From Hysterangium stoloniferum (lineage: Eukaryota; Basidiomycota; Agaricomycetes; Hysterangiales; Hysterangiaceae), in NCBI GenBank assembly GCA_015178975.1, contig WHVD01000009.1, positions 1,364,001 through 1,428,000 on the forward strand: a stretch of 64,000 bases of DNA, in the 5' to 3' direction. Under the pieces are notes generated by a model. The model did no database searches, had not been told where the DNA came from, and saw nothing but the letters and a program-made list of their open reading frames with translations. Below, piece after piece: positions 21,476 to 32,448 of this stretch. The position numbers and the translations under genes are program-made. Every line of letters starts with the position of its first letter. Position 1 is the stretch's first letter.

Positions 21476-22503
21476 ATGCCTCCTAGTCAAATTAAAAAGA
21501 CTAGAAGACAAAGGATAATGACAGACACTGAAATTCAAGTGAGTTCTCTGTATTTTAAGAGCCTTTGCATTTTCTCACCAATATCTTTCCAGTTCCTTTA
21601 TAGTCTCACAGAAAGGAATCCAGATATATTTTTGGATGAGCTTCAAGATAGTTTCAAAGCACAACATGGAATCATTGTTGGATTATCTACAATTTGGAAT
21701 ACATTGTCAGAGCTAAGATTGAGCTGCAAAAGGGTGAGTAATATCTTTGAAGTAATTGTCATCTCCTGTCTTATCTTTATTTAAGGTATGTATCTAAGAA
21801 CCCTGCTAAATACAATGAACATGCATGCTCCTGCTATCACTTCAATATTGGGGCTGAATTACCCAAGTAGCTGGTTTTCATTGATGAGAGCCAACTTGAT
21901 ATTCGGACAACTTACCGTCTATATGGGTAAAAGGTCAGAGAGCATTTACATCAGCTGAGTTTCAGTGGGGTAAAGGGTATGTGAGATTCTGACTTAATAT
22001 AACTATATCTAATTGTTCAGTATAGGTATTCCTTATTGCCAGCTCTATATACTGATGGAATCATCTACTGTGATATCAAAGCTGGATCTTATGATGGAGC
22101 CTCCTTTATATCCTATATTCAATCTCTCCTTCAACACATGAACTCTTGGCCAGAGCCACACAGTGTCTTAGTGATGGATAACTGCACAATCCATCATGTT
22201 GATAAAGTTAGATATTTATGTGAAGAACAGTGAGCCAAACTTATCATCTATGTCATATTTTACTTATTGTCTACTTAGTGGTGTGATTCTATATTTTTTA
22301 CCACCATACTCACCTGACCTCAATCTGGTTGAGGAGGCCTTCACATATGTCAAGTCTTATCTACATCATCATGGTGACTCATTTTGTACTGTCTTACGGT
22401 CTGACAACCAAGTAGCAATTAATGCCCAGCTTTATGCTGCATTGGGAACAATAACAGCAGACAAAGCACAAGGTTGGATGTGTCATTCAGGTTACTGGTG
22501 AAT
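21476..22503 (+). pseudogene. Tc1/mariner-type DDE transposase relic
   Basis: Cut-and-paste transposase of the fungal DDE_3 type. The first catalytic aspartate is in LVFIDES (codon 21883), the second in VLVMDNCTIHH (22177), and the third acidic residue is in PYSPDLNLVEEAF (22331). The coding sequence is split by several short intron-like segments, for example GTGAGT at 21540 and GTGAGT at 21734. TAG and TAA codons just before LVFIDES and after RLYG disrupt it. The C-terminus ends near 22503. I could not fix terminal inverted repeats or a TA duplication. Inactive. Confidence 0.8.
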
Positions 22504-22616
22504 TCAATATTTCATGATATTTACTTGTTGCTTCCATAATTATTAAATTATAAAGACTTGTTTATAAGATCTATCAATATCTATGAAGTTTTTGAGATGT
22601 GCATGCAGAGTTTATC

Positions 22617-22790
22617 AGAGGGTTTCTGGAGAAACCTGCAGGAAAGCTGGTAGGACTTGGCTTCAGCTTACAGGTTGTGCCCTTGCAAGATCATGTTGTC
22701 CAATTTCAGATGGGTGGATGGGAATCCCATGGAGGTTGAGGGGTCAGGCAGTGATAAGTTGGAGGTCAAGTAATAGATAGGTCGGAGCCC
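22617..22790. repeat. Dispersed repeat R, copy 1
   Basis: Contains the small palindrome GGTTTCTGGAGAAACC followed by GTAGGACTTGGCTTCAGCTT. A diverged second copy lies at 26236-26400. Identity of the parent element is unknown. Confidence 0.7.
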
Positions 22791-23011
22791 ATGGGCCCTG
22801 ATGAGGTAAATAGCAGTGTATTTCAAAGAGGAGATTAGAGTGGAAAATGTACTGAGATTACTGGGGGAAGTCTAAGCTGATTTTCTGACTGGATTGTAGG
22901 TACAACATCTGCCAGACTATATAGACTGTGGAATGTATGTCATACCAAATCCAGTAATAATGAAATCCAAACTAGTAATCATGAAATGAGATAAGTAAAT
23001 ACCAAATTTGG

Positions 23012-23566
23012 TGTTAGGAACAGAATGGAATGGAATGGAGTGCAGTGGAGTCCGGACCATGACAGGTCATTAGACCATAATGGGAACAGGGTGGGAGCAG
23101 AGTCCGAAATGTGACAGGTCATTAGACCATAATGGGAATGGGGCAGGAGTGGAGTCTGAAATGTGACAGGTCATTTGACCATAACAGGAATGGGGCTCAG
23201 TTAGAGGGCTAATGAGTTTTCTTGTTAAAACTGCCTCCACTGTCTCCAAGACCTTCTGGAACCTTATAGAACCTTCTAGAAGCTTCCAGCATGTTCCAGG
23301 GTATTCTTAGTTTAATTTCCCATGACAGCTGTCAATCGGCTGTCAGTTTGTATTCCAGCTGTCAATCAGCTGTCAGTTTCCATTCCAGCTGTCAATCAGC
23401 TGTCACTTCTGACAGCTGTCAACCAGCTGTCACTTTTGACAGCTGACAAGCCTACTGATGTATAACATATATAAGCTTGTAGTTAGTGACCTGAATAGTA
23501 ACAACTTTCCTCAGACTTGAGTGTGTCATGTGTCACTGTACTGTAAGTCACAGGTCACATTTAACA
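23012..23566 (+). repeat. 5' LTR of a copia element
   Basis: TGTTAGGAACAGAA...TTTAACA, 555 bp, followed at once by a primer-binding site GGTTATGGGCCC (23567). It contains three imperfect repeats of about 55 bp (23058-23200), an array of CTGTCA motifs (23323-23455) and a TATA box TATATAAG at 23468-23475. Confidence 0.85.
23323..23455. promoter_or_regulatory. Array of CTGTCA/TGACAG motifs in the copia LTR
   Basis: At least eight CTGTCA hexamers lie in about 130 bp just upstream of the LTR TATA box. Two are perfect 12-bp palindromes TGACAGCTGTCA (23323-23334 and 23410-23421). That palindrome is the known site of TALE homeodomain proteins; its use here is an inference. Confidence 0.55.
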
Positions 23567-23802
23567 GGTTATGGGCCCTGCACTCTAAGCACTCTAGTAC
23601 AGTATAATGTTTTGCAAACTTCTTTTGAGTAAGTTTCAACCTATACTTTATATTCCTCTGCCAGGCCCAGCCTTATTGCTCTTGCTAGTAGGGAGAACTT
23701 GTATGCCACTAAGGCTGAGTTTCCCTCGAGACTACTATGTGGACCTCAAGTTAAATACCTTTTTTCTCAACTTCTTTGCGAGTTTGCTCTGTCTATACTA
23801 CA

Positions 23803-24030
23803 ATGTCATCTTCCATCCCCCAATTCCCTAAACTCAACTCTCATAACTACAACACCTGGTCTGGTGAGATGCAGGCTTGGCTTCATGCCCAGGGTGTCTG
23901 GTGCATTGTTGAGGCCTCCTCCATTGCCCCTACACTATTCTCATCTCCCACCGAGGCCCAGAAAACTGCATTTGATGCTTGGGCTCTCAAATCAGACAAA
24001 GCGGTAGGGTGGATGTACATACATGTCTGA
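23803..24030 (+). pseudogene. Copia gag, N-terminal fragment
   Basis: The ATG at 23803 starts MSSSIPQFPKLN followed by NTWSGEMQAWL, the N-terminal motif of fungal copia gag (Retrotran_gag_3 / DUF4219 type). The frame stays open through KSDKAVGW and ends in TGA at 24028-24030. Sequence beyond has no copia integrase or RT, so the element is truncated to its LTR and gag start. It lies in the usual position downstream of the primer-binding site. Confidence 0.75.
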
Positions 24031-26235
24031 AAGGATGGGTGGAAAGAGCTAGGGAGGATGGCCTCATTTGCATATACACACAAAGGAGGTGGGAGGTGGT
24101 GGAAAATGACAAGTCCAAATCTTAGTAAGCAGGCACTCTTACCTTTCAAACTCTGTCCCATACCCTGACCTGCCACATTCATGACCCCCTTTGACCCCAA
24201 CTTCAAAGTCCATCAAGCATCCTTTCAAGCATATGCATATAAGATTCATAATGAAGACAGAATAGCCATCCTGAGATACTCAGTGGCTGGTATCAAACTT
24301 ATTTTTAGTGTATTTGGCTCAATGAATGCTCCCACTACATATGTTTAGGCCCTTCCATACAATTACTGACAGATATTAGCCATCACTCCCTGGTTCTCTG
24401 GGCAGATTCGGAGGAGGTGCATACCTGACAGTACACCAACACATCAGGAATCTGATTGATTAGGTAAATTTATGGTTTATTTTTGATACTATGCAGAGCA
24501 ATTCTTTTGACACATCATCTTGTTGAAACTGGTCACATCGTCAACGATAGTTCACTTCTCCCTCACATGTATATGTGAACACAATCCCTGGAACCATAGT
24601 GAGCTTAGTGGTGAGGGGCACTGCACTGTGGAATGCACTGCATCGTTGGTTCATGGACAAGGGATACAAATTGTATTCGACATGACAGGAGATGAGAATA
24701 CTGTAGAATTACATATGGTATACCTGTCTAACTGCATAAAGTTTACAATAATTATACTGGTTTCCCATATATACACATCAGAGGTGCTATGAGAACGGGT
24801 AGGGGCTTTAACAGCCCTTGATCTAGTGGCTCTGCTTTGGGTAATTTTCACATGGTAATTTCAGTGTAATGTCATTACTGAGGAATAGTAGGACTGGGTT
24901 GCTTATGCCCAGGATGCTCAGTCCCATCATGTTGCACTCAACTTTATTGAAGGTGGTTCAGACCATTACTGTGCTTTCCAATTTCTGGGTTCACCAAGTA
25001 GATCAATTTCCTTGCAGGATAATAGGGTGCTGAACTTTATTGGTGTTATCCATATTTTGAGGACAGTTCAGTTACCCCTTATGTGCAGCTCAGGTTGACA
25101 CACCACTCACAGCAATCTGGAAATGTCCTTACTTTTAGTAGTCTATGCACATTAATCTCATCTGCTCCATAATTCACCAACTTGCATGTTATTCTCTGTT
25201 GAAAAGTCCAGCAGACCATCAGGTTCAAGATGTAGGAAGACACTCATGTCTTGTGCTTGGGATCCCATTGAAAGGCTGTTGGTATCAGCCTCACTCAGTT
25301 GGTAACAGATAGGACAAAAGTATCCTTGTTGTAGATGATAGAGTGTAGTGTACATGATGAGTACTTGGTATGAGAGTGAAAGGTAGCTACTACATTGTGG
25401 AGCCTCTCTAAAGGAATATATATATTAGGGTGGAGAAGCAAAATAAGATATCTTGATTGGGGTGGACAGCCAAGAAGATTGATTGATGGTGATATCAAAG
25501 GTGGTGAGGCATCCAGGATTAGACCCCTCCCCCCTCTGAAAACTTTCCAACCAATTATCATTTTCCAGATGTCCAAGTATTGGGGTTTTTTTATGAGAGA
25601 TGGGGATTGGAGCACAGTGCAGCAACCATGCAAATGGAACCCTAAGGGTGAATGGGCAATTTTTGGATGAGTGGTGAGGTATTAGATGAGGGAGGAATAG
25701 TGGTTGTGATGGTAGGGGGAATTTTCCAGCTGTGGGGTGGCTCAAAAGAGGCACCTATACAACCCAAGAGAAGAGGTTTGTAAACTTCGGTTTCCCAAAT
25801 ATGGTTGGCTGGGGCCAGGTTGGAATACAAGTATAGAGGCTTGCTGTGTGGTTGGAGGGCATGTGATGCAAGAATTTGGGTGGTGGGATAATTTCAGGGA
25901 GGCTGTATATAATGTTGGGGAAAGAGTGATAATCTCTGGATAGAAATCAGTCTAAGGTAGGTAGAATTGGCTCCAGTGATGTGATAAACTGCTGGTCTGG
26001 TATAGACCAGGTGGAACTGAATGTATGTATGTACATATTGAGGAGCACTGGGTGGGATGAGATGTCAGCAACAAAGGAGGGACACAAATTCTGAGGGTAG
26101 GAGGATGTGGATGTGATGGTAGTTTGATACATCCTGACCAGTTTATGATGTCTCTCACTGTAACACTTGGCTGTGTTCTCATTCTCAACATCTAGGTCCT
26201 CTTTGGCTCATTGTTAAGGGATGTGTGGAGCTTAG
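24031..26235. other. No gene recognised; degenerate sequence
   Basis: Several open frames on both strands, but none with a recognisable domain or a consistent splice pattern. TG-rich stretches resemble decayed transposon DNA. Confidence 0.4.
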
Positions 26236-26400
26236 CAGAGGGTTTCTGGAGAAACCAGTGGGTAATCCAGTAGGACTTGGCTTCAGCTTATAGGCTGTGC
26301 CCTCACAAGATCATGATGTCCAATTTCAAACAGGCAGATGGGAAACCCAGGGAGTCTGGGAGTAATTGATAGGTTGAGAGGTCAGGGGGTGGATGTGGGG
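26236..26400. repeat. Dispersed repeat R, copy 2
   Basis: Diverged copy of 22617-22790, including GGTTTCTGGAGAAACC. It directly precedes the truncated WD40 exon, so it may mark the insertion that cut that gene. Confidence 0.68.
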
Positions 26401-26465
26401 AATCCGTTGTGATCAGTGATTGATGCAACCAGTTTGTGGTTGACAACAACTTGGGTGGCTTCAGC

Positions 26466-26819
26466 TTACACCAACTGGATGATGGTGCATACATTTGTAT
26501 GTTCTCAACAGGATGACCAAAGAAAGGGATCCCAAAACAAGTAGCTTTTGGAGAAGACTCTAAAGTCATTGTTAGTGGCAGTGATCATGTGGCCATGTAC
26601 GTGTTCAACAGGAGGACAGACGCAACATTGGATGTCTTTCACCACGCAGATGAAGGCTTAGTGCAGACCTTGACAGTATCATTCCCGTCTAATTGCAATA
26701 TTCGCCAAAGTAATGCGCACTCATTACAGACTCATGAGAATGCCGGGAAAAGCATGATTGTCACAGCATCTTCTGGTTTTTGCCACAAGTCATCCATTTG
26801 CCTCTGGGCTCGGTTCTGA
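26466..26819 (+). pseudogene. WD40-repeat protein, C-terminal fragment
   Basis: Exons 26466-26675 and 26730-26819 with a 54-nt GT-AG intron. The product reads QLDDGAYICMFSTG, then PKQVAFGEDSKVIVSGSDH and HHADEGLVQTLT, and across the intron HENAGKSMIVTASSG to LWARF. This is the last blade or two of a beta-propeller and matches WD40 proteins common in mushrooms, as recalled. A TGA at 26514 sits where an arginine would be expected, and the 5' part is missing at the repeat R boundary. Downstream it abuts an X-family fragment. The remnant is inactive. Confidence 0.7.
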
Positions 26820-27175
26820 ATTATTATTCTGATAGCCGAATAATTTGACACGAGAAGCCCGCGATGGTGTAGCTGTGGACTCACTGCAATATTTTAACCG
26901 CGATGGAAACAATGAGATTAATTCGATAAATGTTTTCCGCCAGCAATGTGCTATCCTTAAATAATCCATCGAATTCCTTTATAATGCATTTATAAGTCAG
27001 GTCCGTAAAACGTCAAGCGCTATATCCAATAGAGTCCCATAAATGCTGCGGAGCCGAGCATTCTGTGTGAAACAGTAGGAGAAAATCGATATTTGGTCTG
27101 GAATTACTTCCGTCTGTCCAGGTTGGTTTCGATCGTATCTACATATTTTTCATTTCGGCCATGGGAAAGTACATC
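26820..27175 (-). pseudogene. X-family fragment X4 (exons 4-5 region)
   Basis: Matches X1 at 40566-40950 on the same strand. It keeps the end of exon 3, exon 4 and the start of exon 5, with the intron acceptor ...GGCTATCAG. A deletion removes the middle of exon 4 (the SFARADPSRYI part of X1), and the tail of exon 5 is absent. The left breakpoint falls at a CTGAATTA shared with the WD40 exon end, which suggests a microhomology junction. Not functional. Confidence 0.75.
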
Positions 27176-27607
27176 GGAAGCGTAAACTAATATCTAAGAC
27201 CTAACATGACAATTTTAATTGACTTGAACAGTACTTGGACGATCATTATCAGTGCAGAATGTGGGTGACCTCTCTGGTCCTGTACCATATTGACCCCTTC
27301 CCGTTTAGATATTCTAGGGGGCAAGAGTATGGTATCTAATTTTATCTCTAAATATTGAACTCAAAAGGCAACAATTTACGACAGATATACGCTATCTACG
27401 ACTGTAACAGACCACTACTCTATCTCTTAATTGGATTCGCCACACTTGATTTTATTTTGTAACAGTAATCATGCACTTTTGTCAAAACCAGCGTTCGTAC
27501 ATCTTTTATCTCAAATATAAAATCGAACGAGTACCGTTATAATAGTACATCCACGCCAAACACCGTCAAAATGCTATCCAGACATTCGTCCAGGGTTTAT
27601 GTTTACC

Positions 27608-28218
27608 ATGTGGTTACCTCCAATATGCTTTGAAACCACGTTGTTGCTGCTCATGCTGTACAAAGCCTGGACTTTATATCACGAAAAGTGAGACTTCCCA
27701 ATGCTCCGTACCCTTCTTCGCGATAGGTGGGTGTCTAAACAAATATAAAAACGGTGTGGTGCATGGTAAATGAAGTTCTAATGCATCAATCTTTGCAGCA
27801 TTATATATTTTTTCAGGTATATTTTTACACTTCCCTATCCGGTGTAAAATGCATGGTGATCATGAGAGAACTTAATCAGTACTCTCGTCGCGTTTCTGGT
27901 TTCAACTGCTTTTATGGCTGCCCTGCCACACTCAACGTGGTCGACGCTTAGTCAGATGGCCAATGGGTATGTCTATATCGTAGATAATAATTCCTACTAA
28001 TACGTCTCTCCAGTTGGGTAATTGCCATACCGAGTGCAATGGTCGGCCGCTTACTCCTGAATATGCGTCGCGAATATTATGACCGATTGTCATCAACGGG
28101 TTCTTCCTCCAATCAAGCTTCGAGCGACATGGAGTTGACTTCGCTCAGGGTGGGTTGCTTCCCTGGAAATATCTTCCAGGAGAATGGAAACGGAGTCATC
28201 TTTTCAATAGGACTTTGA
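27608..28218 (+). pseudogene. Fungal 7TM membrane protein (DUF6533-like), decayed
   Basis: The frame from 27608 reads MWLPPICFETTLLLLMLYKAWTLYHEK, which begins like a transmembrane helix of the basidiomycete DUF6533 class. DFPMLRTLLRD follows after a TGA at 27689. A later exon, ending at 27966, reads VAFLVSTAFMAALP and is joined by a 47-nt intron (27967-28013) to WVIAIPSAMVGRLLLNMR. A Ser-rich cytosolic tail ends at 28218. The membrane topology and motif order fit the family as recalled; its function is unknown even when intact. In-frame stops between the exons show decay. Confidence 0.5.
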
Positions 28219-29088
28219 GGTGACTGTGATATGATACTCCTCATCGGAGAATGGAAATATATCACTCAAATGAACGGGGCATTTTTATATATAGTAAAGG
28301 TAGTAATTGTTCTCGTAATAGATCCTTGGAAGGGTTTTTTTGCACAGGTCCGACCATAAATAGGACTTAACCACCTTTGGCTCTGTGTTAAACCTGATAC
28401 GCAAGTTGTCAGATAGGGATTTTAGAAAGTTCATGTTTGCTTTTCTCTCTCTCAAATGACGCGTTCAGTGTATTGGCCCGGTGAAAACATGGGGCATCTT
28501 CGGCTCCCTGGAGATCTAAGGTTAAAACACATTTGTTGTGTTGATAATAATAAGCATCTGTTCAGGCTTAGTGTTGTCGGAGTCCCTAAAATCTCTTGAA
28601 CCTGCCCAGGTCTGACCATCAAATTCCTAAGTTAGTCCAAGCTCTGCCTGATTAACTTTAATGAAGAATAAAAAATACAAGCGGTATGTTCCATAAAAAA
28701 ATATAGTAGAATAAACTGTACTATGGGAGGATCAAGCGGTGTTAATTAACACCCAAGCCCTACAGAGGGCAAAGAGAACCATTCGTAATATCAATACTTA
28801 CTCTCTGCTAATACAGTGTATTTATGTTTTCTAAATATATAACGCATGGCACTGATCCTAAAAGAGTTTTTGTCAAACTGTTTTACTGCTGCCCTTATCA
28901 CCGCTGCAGCGTTCCAACCAGGGTAAAGGGTACGTCTGGAAGTGGTTAAATTACTGTTAGCTAGCCTGGGCTTGAGGGCTCGGCTCGGCTTTAACCGAAA
29001 CCCGCCTGTTTCGGCCTGTTTCGGTTCGGTTCGGTTCGGCTTTGAGTTGGGTACACGAGAGCTCGTTGGAAAAGCCTAAGGAACATAG
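28219..29088. other. No gene; short TTCGG tandem repeat
   Basis: No coding structure is recognised. A run of TTCGG units lies at about 29010-29042, immediately left of a solo LTR. Confidence 0.45.
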
Positions 29089-29293
29089 TGTTAACTTTTC
29101 GGCGAAAATATGACCAGACCTATAGAGGATGAGCGCAATACTGTCTGACTTATATTGTTGGTTATAAATGCATGGGGGTCACATGCGTAACTTCGGGGAT
29201 TATATATAATAACAAGAGCGGTAATGCATGTGAGCATTAGTGCCCCCGGTCACTATACGACTCCGGCTGTTCGATTTACCCAAAAATCTAACA
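29089..29293. mobile_element. Solo LTR, 206 bp family, copy 2
   Basis: TGTTAACTTTTC...ATCTAACA, 205 bp. The flanking 5-mers are CATAG (29084-29088) and CACAG (29294-29298), a target duplication with one later substitution. Confidence 0.85.
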
Positions 29294-29725
29294 CACAGTA
29301 CAAATAGGTAGATTATATACCTAACTACAGGTAATGTTAGAATATAGGGCTGTGCGAGCATGCATAAGGTGCTACACCGGCAATTTGCCACCCCATTGTT
29401 CAGCGTAACCTTTTGTTGCCATACGTCTATTGTTCTCAAGGCGTATATAACTAGTATAGATTTTTGTATTTACGCTATCCGTTTGCCTCCTACGAGACAC
29501 AGAGGGTCAAACGGGAATCACATTCGTCCTTGTTTCTGATTGTTGCGAGATTTTATTCCAACAGGTAATACATAACCGGTTACTTGTCCATCACGTGCGA
29601 CATTTTTCGCAATCCAACACCCTGCTCTAAGACTTTACATACCAAGTCAACACTGGCTAACGGTTGGTGCCCCGAATTCGGCTATCAGGTTCCAGTACCC
29701 GAGCCTGGAGGTTCGACCTGGACCT
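29294..29725. other. No gene recognised
   Basis: Intergenic sequence between the solo LTR and the promoter of the secreted-protein gene. Nothing recognisable is seen. Confidence 0.4.
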
Positions 29726-29732
29726 TATATAA
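29726..29732 (+). promoter_or_regulatory. TATA box of the secreted cupin-like gene
   Basis: TATATAA lies 46 nt upstream of the ATG at 29778, a typical fungal core-promoter distance. Confidence 0.5.
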
Positions 29733-29777
29733 TCGAGCATACTTCAATTCAAGTTGATTAATCTCGTAGCCTTCACC

Positions 29778-30358
29778 ATGCTCAATTATCTCCCTGTCTG
29801 GGCACTGTTATCGCTCTATGTCACATCAGTCCTAGGCTCCATTGAACTTGACGCTACAAGTGTCCTCGTTAGTTCTCTTCTAGGCAAAAACAACGCATCT
29901 GCATACAAGTGCTGGAGGGTGCAGCCGCCCTTCTCCATTTCAAGTCAATCTGGGACAGTCGGAGCTAAGATTCAGCAAATTGGGGACATTAAAGGAGGCA
30001 ATGTAGTTTTCTTCAACCAATCGTCCGTCACACACGCCGGTCTGCACAATGCTCCTTCACCACAGTAAGAACCACTTCCTGTCTCTCGGGCTTCATATTT
30101 CCATGCTAAACAACAAACCACCAGATGGGTGACAGTCCTGGCAGGGAATTGCACTGTCACTCTACCAACCACAGGCCAAAACTCGCACTCCCACTCGGGG
30201 CGTTGATAGTCGCCAACGATACCGCTGAGGTTTCGAAGATAGGGCATAACACGGATTGGGCAGTGGGTTCTATCGCAATGCAGCTGCTATTTTCAAACGG
30301 GGTTCTTAACCATACCGTTGTCCATGAAGGTCCTTGTGTTACACACGACCATCATTAG
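29778..30358 (+). pseudogene. Small secreted cupin-like protein, single frameshift
   Basis: Exons 29778-30064 and 30125-30358 with a 60-nt GT-AG intron (branch CTAAAC). The start MLNYLPVWALLSLYVTSVLG is a signal peptide, so the product would be exported. The body reads WRVQPPFSISSQSG, then a QWVTVLAGNCTVTLP strand, then ALIVANDTAEVSKIGHNT and NHTVVHEGPC. This resembles mushroom small secreted cupin-fold proteins, as recalled. Reading through the intron, the frame is lost at the G run 30197-30200 and recovers in the next frame until TAG at 30356. Either this is a one-base mutation or a sequencing error; with a corrected count the protein would be complete at about 170 residues. The preceding TATA box is intact. 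Confidence 0.65.
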
Positions 30359-30478
30359 ACTCGTGGACTTTACTATCTGTTTGAATGGATGGGAGAGGGT
30401 AAAGCGGATGAACAATACATTCCTACTTCGATGTAGATTCAACAACCATAATAGTTTGCGAACTGTTTAATATGAAAT

Positions 30479-30691
30479 TGTAATCCCGTCGTCAATTGGG
30501 ATCACTGGCGGTCACACAAGTTGACAGGACCACGGTGTATTGTCCAGAACAAGAACAGGATACAGGCAGATGCAGCGTATGGTAAGGTAAGAGAAGGAAA
30601 ACTACCTAGGCTTTATATACTGTGATCACATGGTAGAACAAAAGGAGTGGAACAAAGGGACAATGAGTAAGACTGGGGCACCAGGCTTACA
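30479..30691 (-). repeat. 3' LTR of the gag-only element
   Basis: 213 bp. It is nearly identical to 32029-32254 but lacks a 13-bp tandem duplication (GGAGTGGAACAAA). Confidence 0.9.
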
Positions 30692-30972
30692 CCCCTCCCC
30701 ACACAAAAATAAATCAACTACTCAAAATAACTAAAACTAAAAAGTTCATGCACGCAAGGCTGGATTGTCACACTCACGACCCTCCCCACACAAAAGCCGA
30801 CCCACTACCTCAAATTCAACCCTGGTGGACCTCCTTCACAAGTATGGAACTTCAGGTGGCAGAGTCCGTGAACCTGGTCCAGAAAAATGCACGATGATGA
30901 TGGAAATTTGACACGGCAATTAAAAGGTGAGCTAACATAAAAAAAAAAAACCGATTTGTGGTCACATTGGCA

Positions 30973-31900
30973 CTAGGCATCCGAATCTGTGTTGTCGTCC
31001 CAGTATGTGGGAGAGGAGTCATCAGCATCCAGTAAAACAGCACCCATGTGGTCTGTTTTGATGATAGGTGTTCCAGGAGCAACAAAATCAGGGCCAGGGG
31101 ATACACCTTGGGTGGGATCTCTGGGGCAAGTGAGACTGACATGTGTGGTCCAACCCACATTGGTGGGGACCTTCCAGCATCTCCAGCACCCTCCAGCTGT
31201 CGAAAGACGTTCACGCTCAGTAATACTAAGTGGACTGCGATGAGGGGGTGTAATGCTGGTGGTGGTTGATGGAGCATGAGTGGGGTTGGGTCTAAGGGTC
31301 AAACGAGTAGCAGCAGGGATCTCCATTATTAGGCTCTCCCACTGCATGGACATGAGGGCAACGACATTGTTGAAGGTGATGTCCTCGAGGTCAAATTCAG
31401 GGATGGCCATGATACGAAGGAGGAGCATGGGATGGGAATGGAAAAGAAGTTGGTACTTGTAAATGTTGCTGGTGATAATAGTGGGTCCTAATGCAGTGTG
31501 AGCATCTGCAAGACTGGCTGCATAATCCAAAAATGGCTGCTGATCTTGTAGCCCTTGGGCATGAAGCGGTTGCGAATCTGCTTCTCGAAGCTCTCCCATG
31601 ATGTCAACCTCAAATACTCTGTGCGGCCAGCATTCCACCAGGCGGCCATTGTCAACTCCTGCATGTTGGTACCTGCAAGTCGGATCTTGGTCTCAATGGA
31701 CAGGTCTGGGGCCTTCTCAGTTATTGTACAGGCATATATAGCAAACCCATCCTCACACTGGCCAAGCCAAGCTTCAATAGCAGTTGGCATGAGAGGGCCA
31801 GCAAATGGGGGTGACAATTTTTGATGCCATAGTTGATGTGTCACAGTCGTCGTTGTCGTCCATTTGGAGAAGTATGGGTGCCAACAGGGGTTGCCATCTC
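30973..31900 (-). pseudogene. Gag of the short LTR element
   Basis: Two overlapping minus-strand frames make one gag. The N-terminal frame (31844 to 31488) holds AIEAWLGQCEDGFAIYAC and TEYLRLTSWESFEKQIRNRF, a capsid region like that of fungal Ty3 gag. It passes, with a frameshift near 31530, into the frame 31638-30973, with QLLFHSHPMLLLRIMAIPEF and a knuckle-like C-x2-C...H-x4-C (CWRC...HVSLTC) near 31180-31120. The end is acidic (DDSSPTYWDDNTD). It lacks a clear ATG in the first frame. Gag would bind and package the short RNA. Confidence 0.7.
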
Positions 31901-32028
31901 TTAGGAAGAGACAAGGGAGTGTGGAGCGCTAGGGAATGTGAGTGGGCGGTCTGACAAGTGAACCGAGGTACAGCGGTGTTGTCCAGAATGAAGGAAGTAG
32001 TAAGAAGTGGCCAGTGTCAAAAAAAAAG

Positions 32029-32254
32029 TGTAATCCCGTCATCAATTGGGATCACTGGCAGCCACACAAGTTGACAGGACCACGGTGTATTGTCCAGAAC
32101 AAGAACAGGATACAGGCAGATGCAGCATACGGTAAGGTAAGAGAAGGAAAACTACCTAGGCTTTATATACTGTGATCATGTGGTAGAACAAAAGGAGTGG
32201 AACAAAGGAGTGGAACAAAGGGACAATGAGTAAGACTGGGGCGCCAGGCTTACA
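32029..32254 (-). repeat. 5' LTR of the gag-only element
   Basis: 226 bp LTR followed on its outer side by the target duplication GAAAT. Confidence 0.9.
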
Positions 32255-32448
32255 GAAATCATGTGATTGAGCGAAAAATCCAAAGACGACGTGGAAACTA
32301 TGGCTCAGCCTATGTCTCCTTTTGGAACATGCCACTCCAAGCCAAAAAAGAGGATCACTTGTGCCTTTCCATAAGTTGCTGTGATCTTGGTGTCGGCCTC
32401 TTCCTCCATTGAAATTTTTTGATCTACAACAAATATTGGCTAGATATT

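Larger units (their letters stand above)
30479..32254 (-). mobile_element. Short gag-only LTR retroelement (1.8 kb)
   Basis: LTRs at 30479-30691 and 32029-32254 share TGTAATCCCGTC...GGCTTACA. The target duplication GAAAT lies at 30474-30478 and 32255-32259. The interior of about 1.3 kb has only a minus-strand gag. On that strand the 3' LTR is preceded by a purine tract (GTGGGGAGGGG). There is no protease, RT or integrase, so the element must have been mobilised by another element's enzymes. Confidence 0.9.

Noticed and set aside
24500-26200. Several frames of 60-112 codons
   Set aside because: No recognisable domain, no conserved copies and no splice structure.
30989-31824. Plus-strand frames across the gag-only element
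   Set aside because: They overlap the minus-strand gag and have no motif or splice support.
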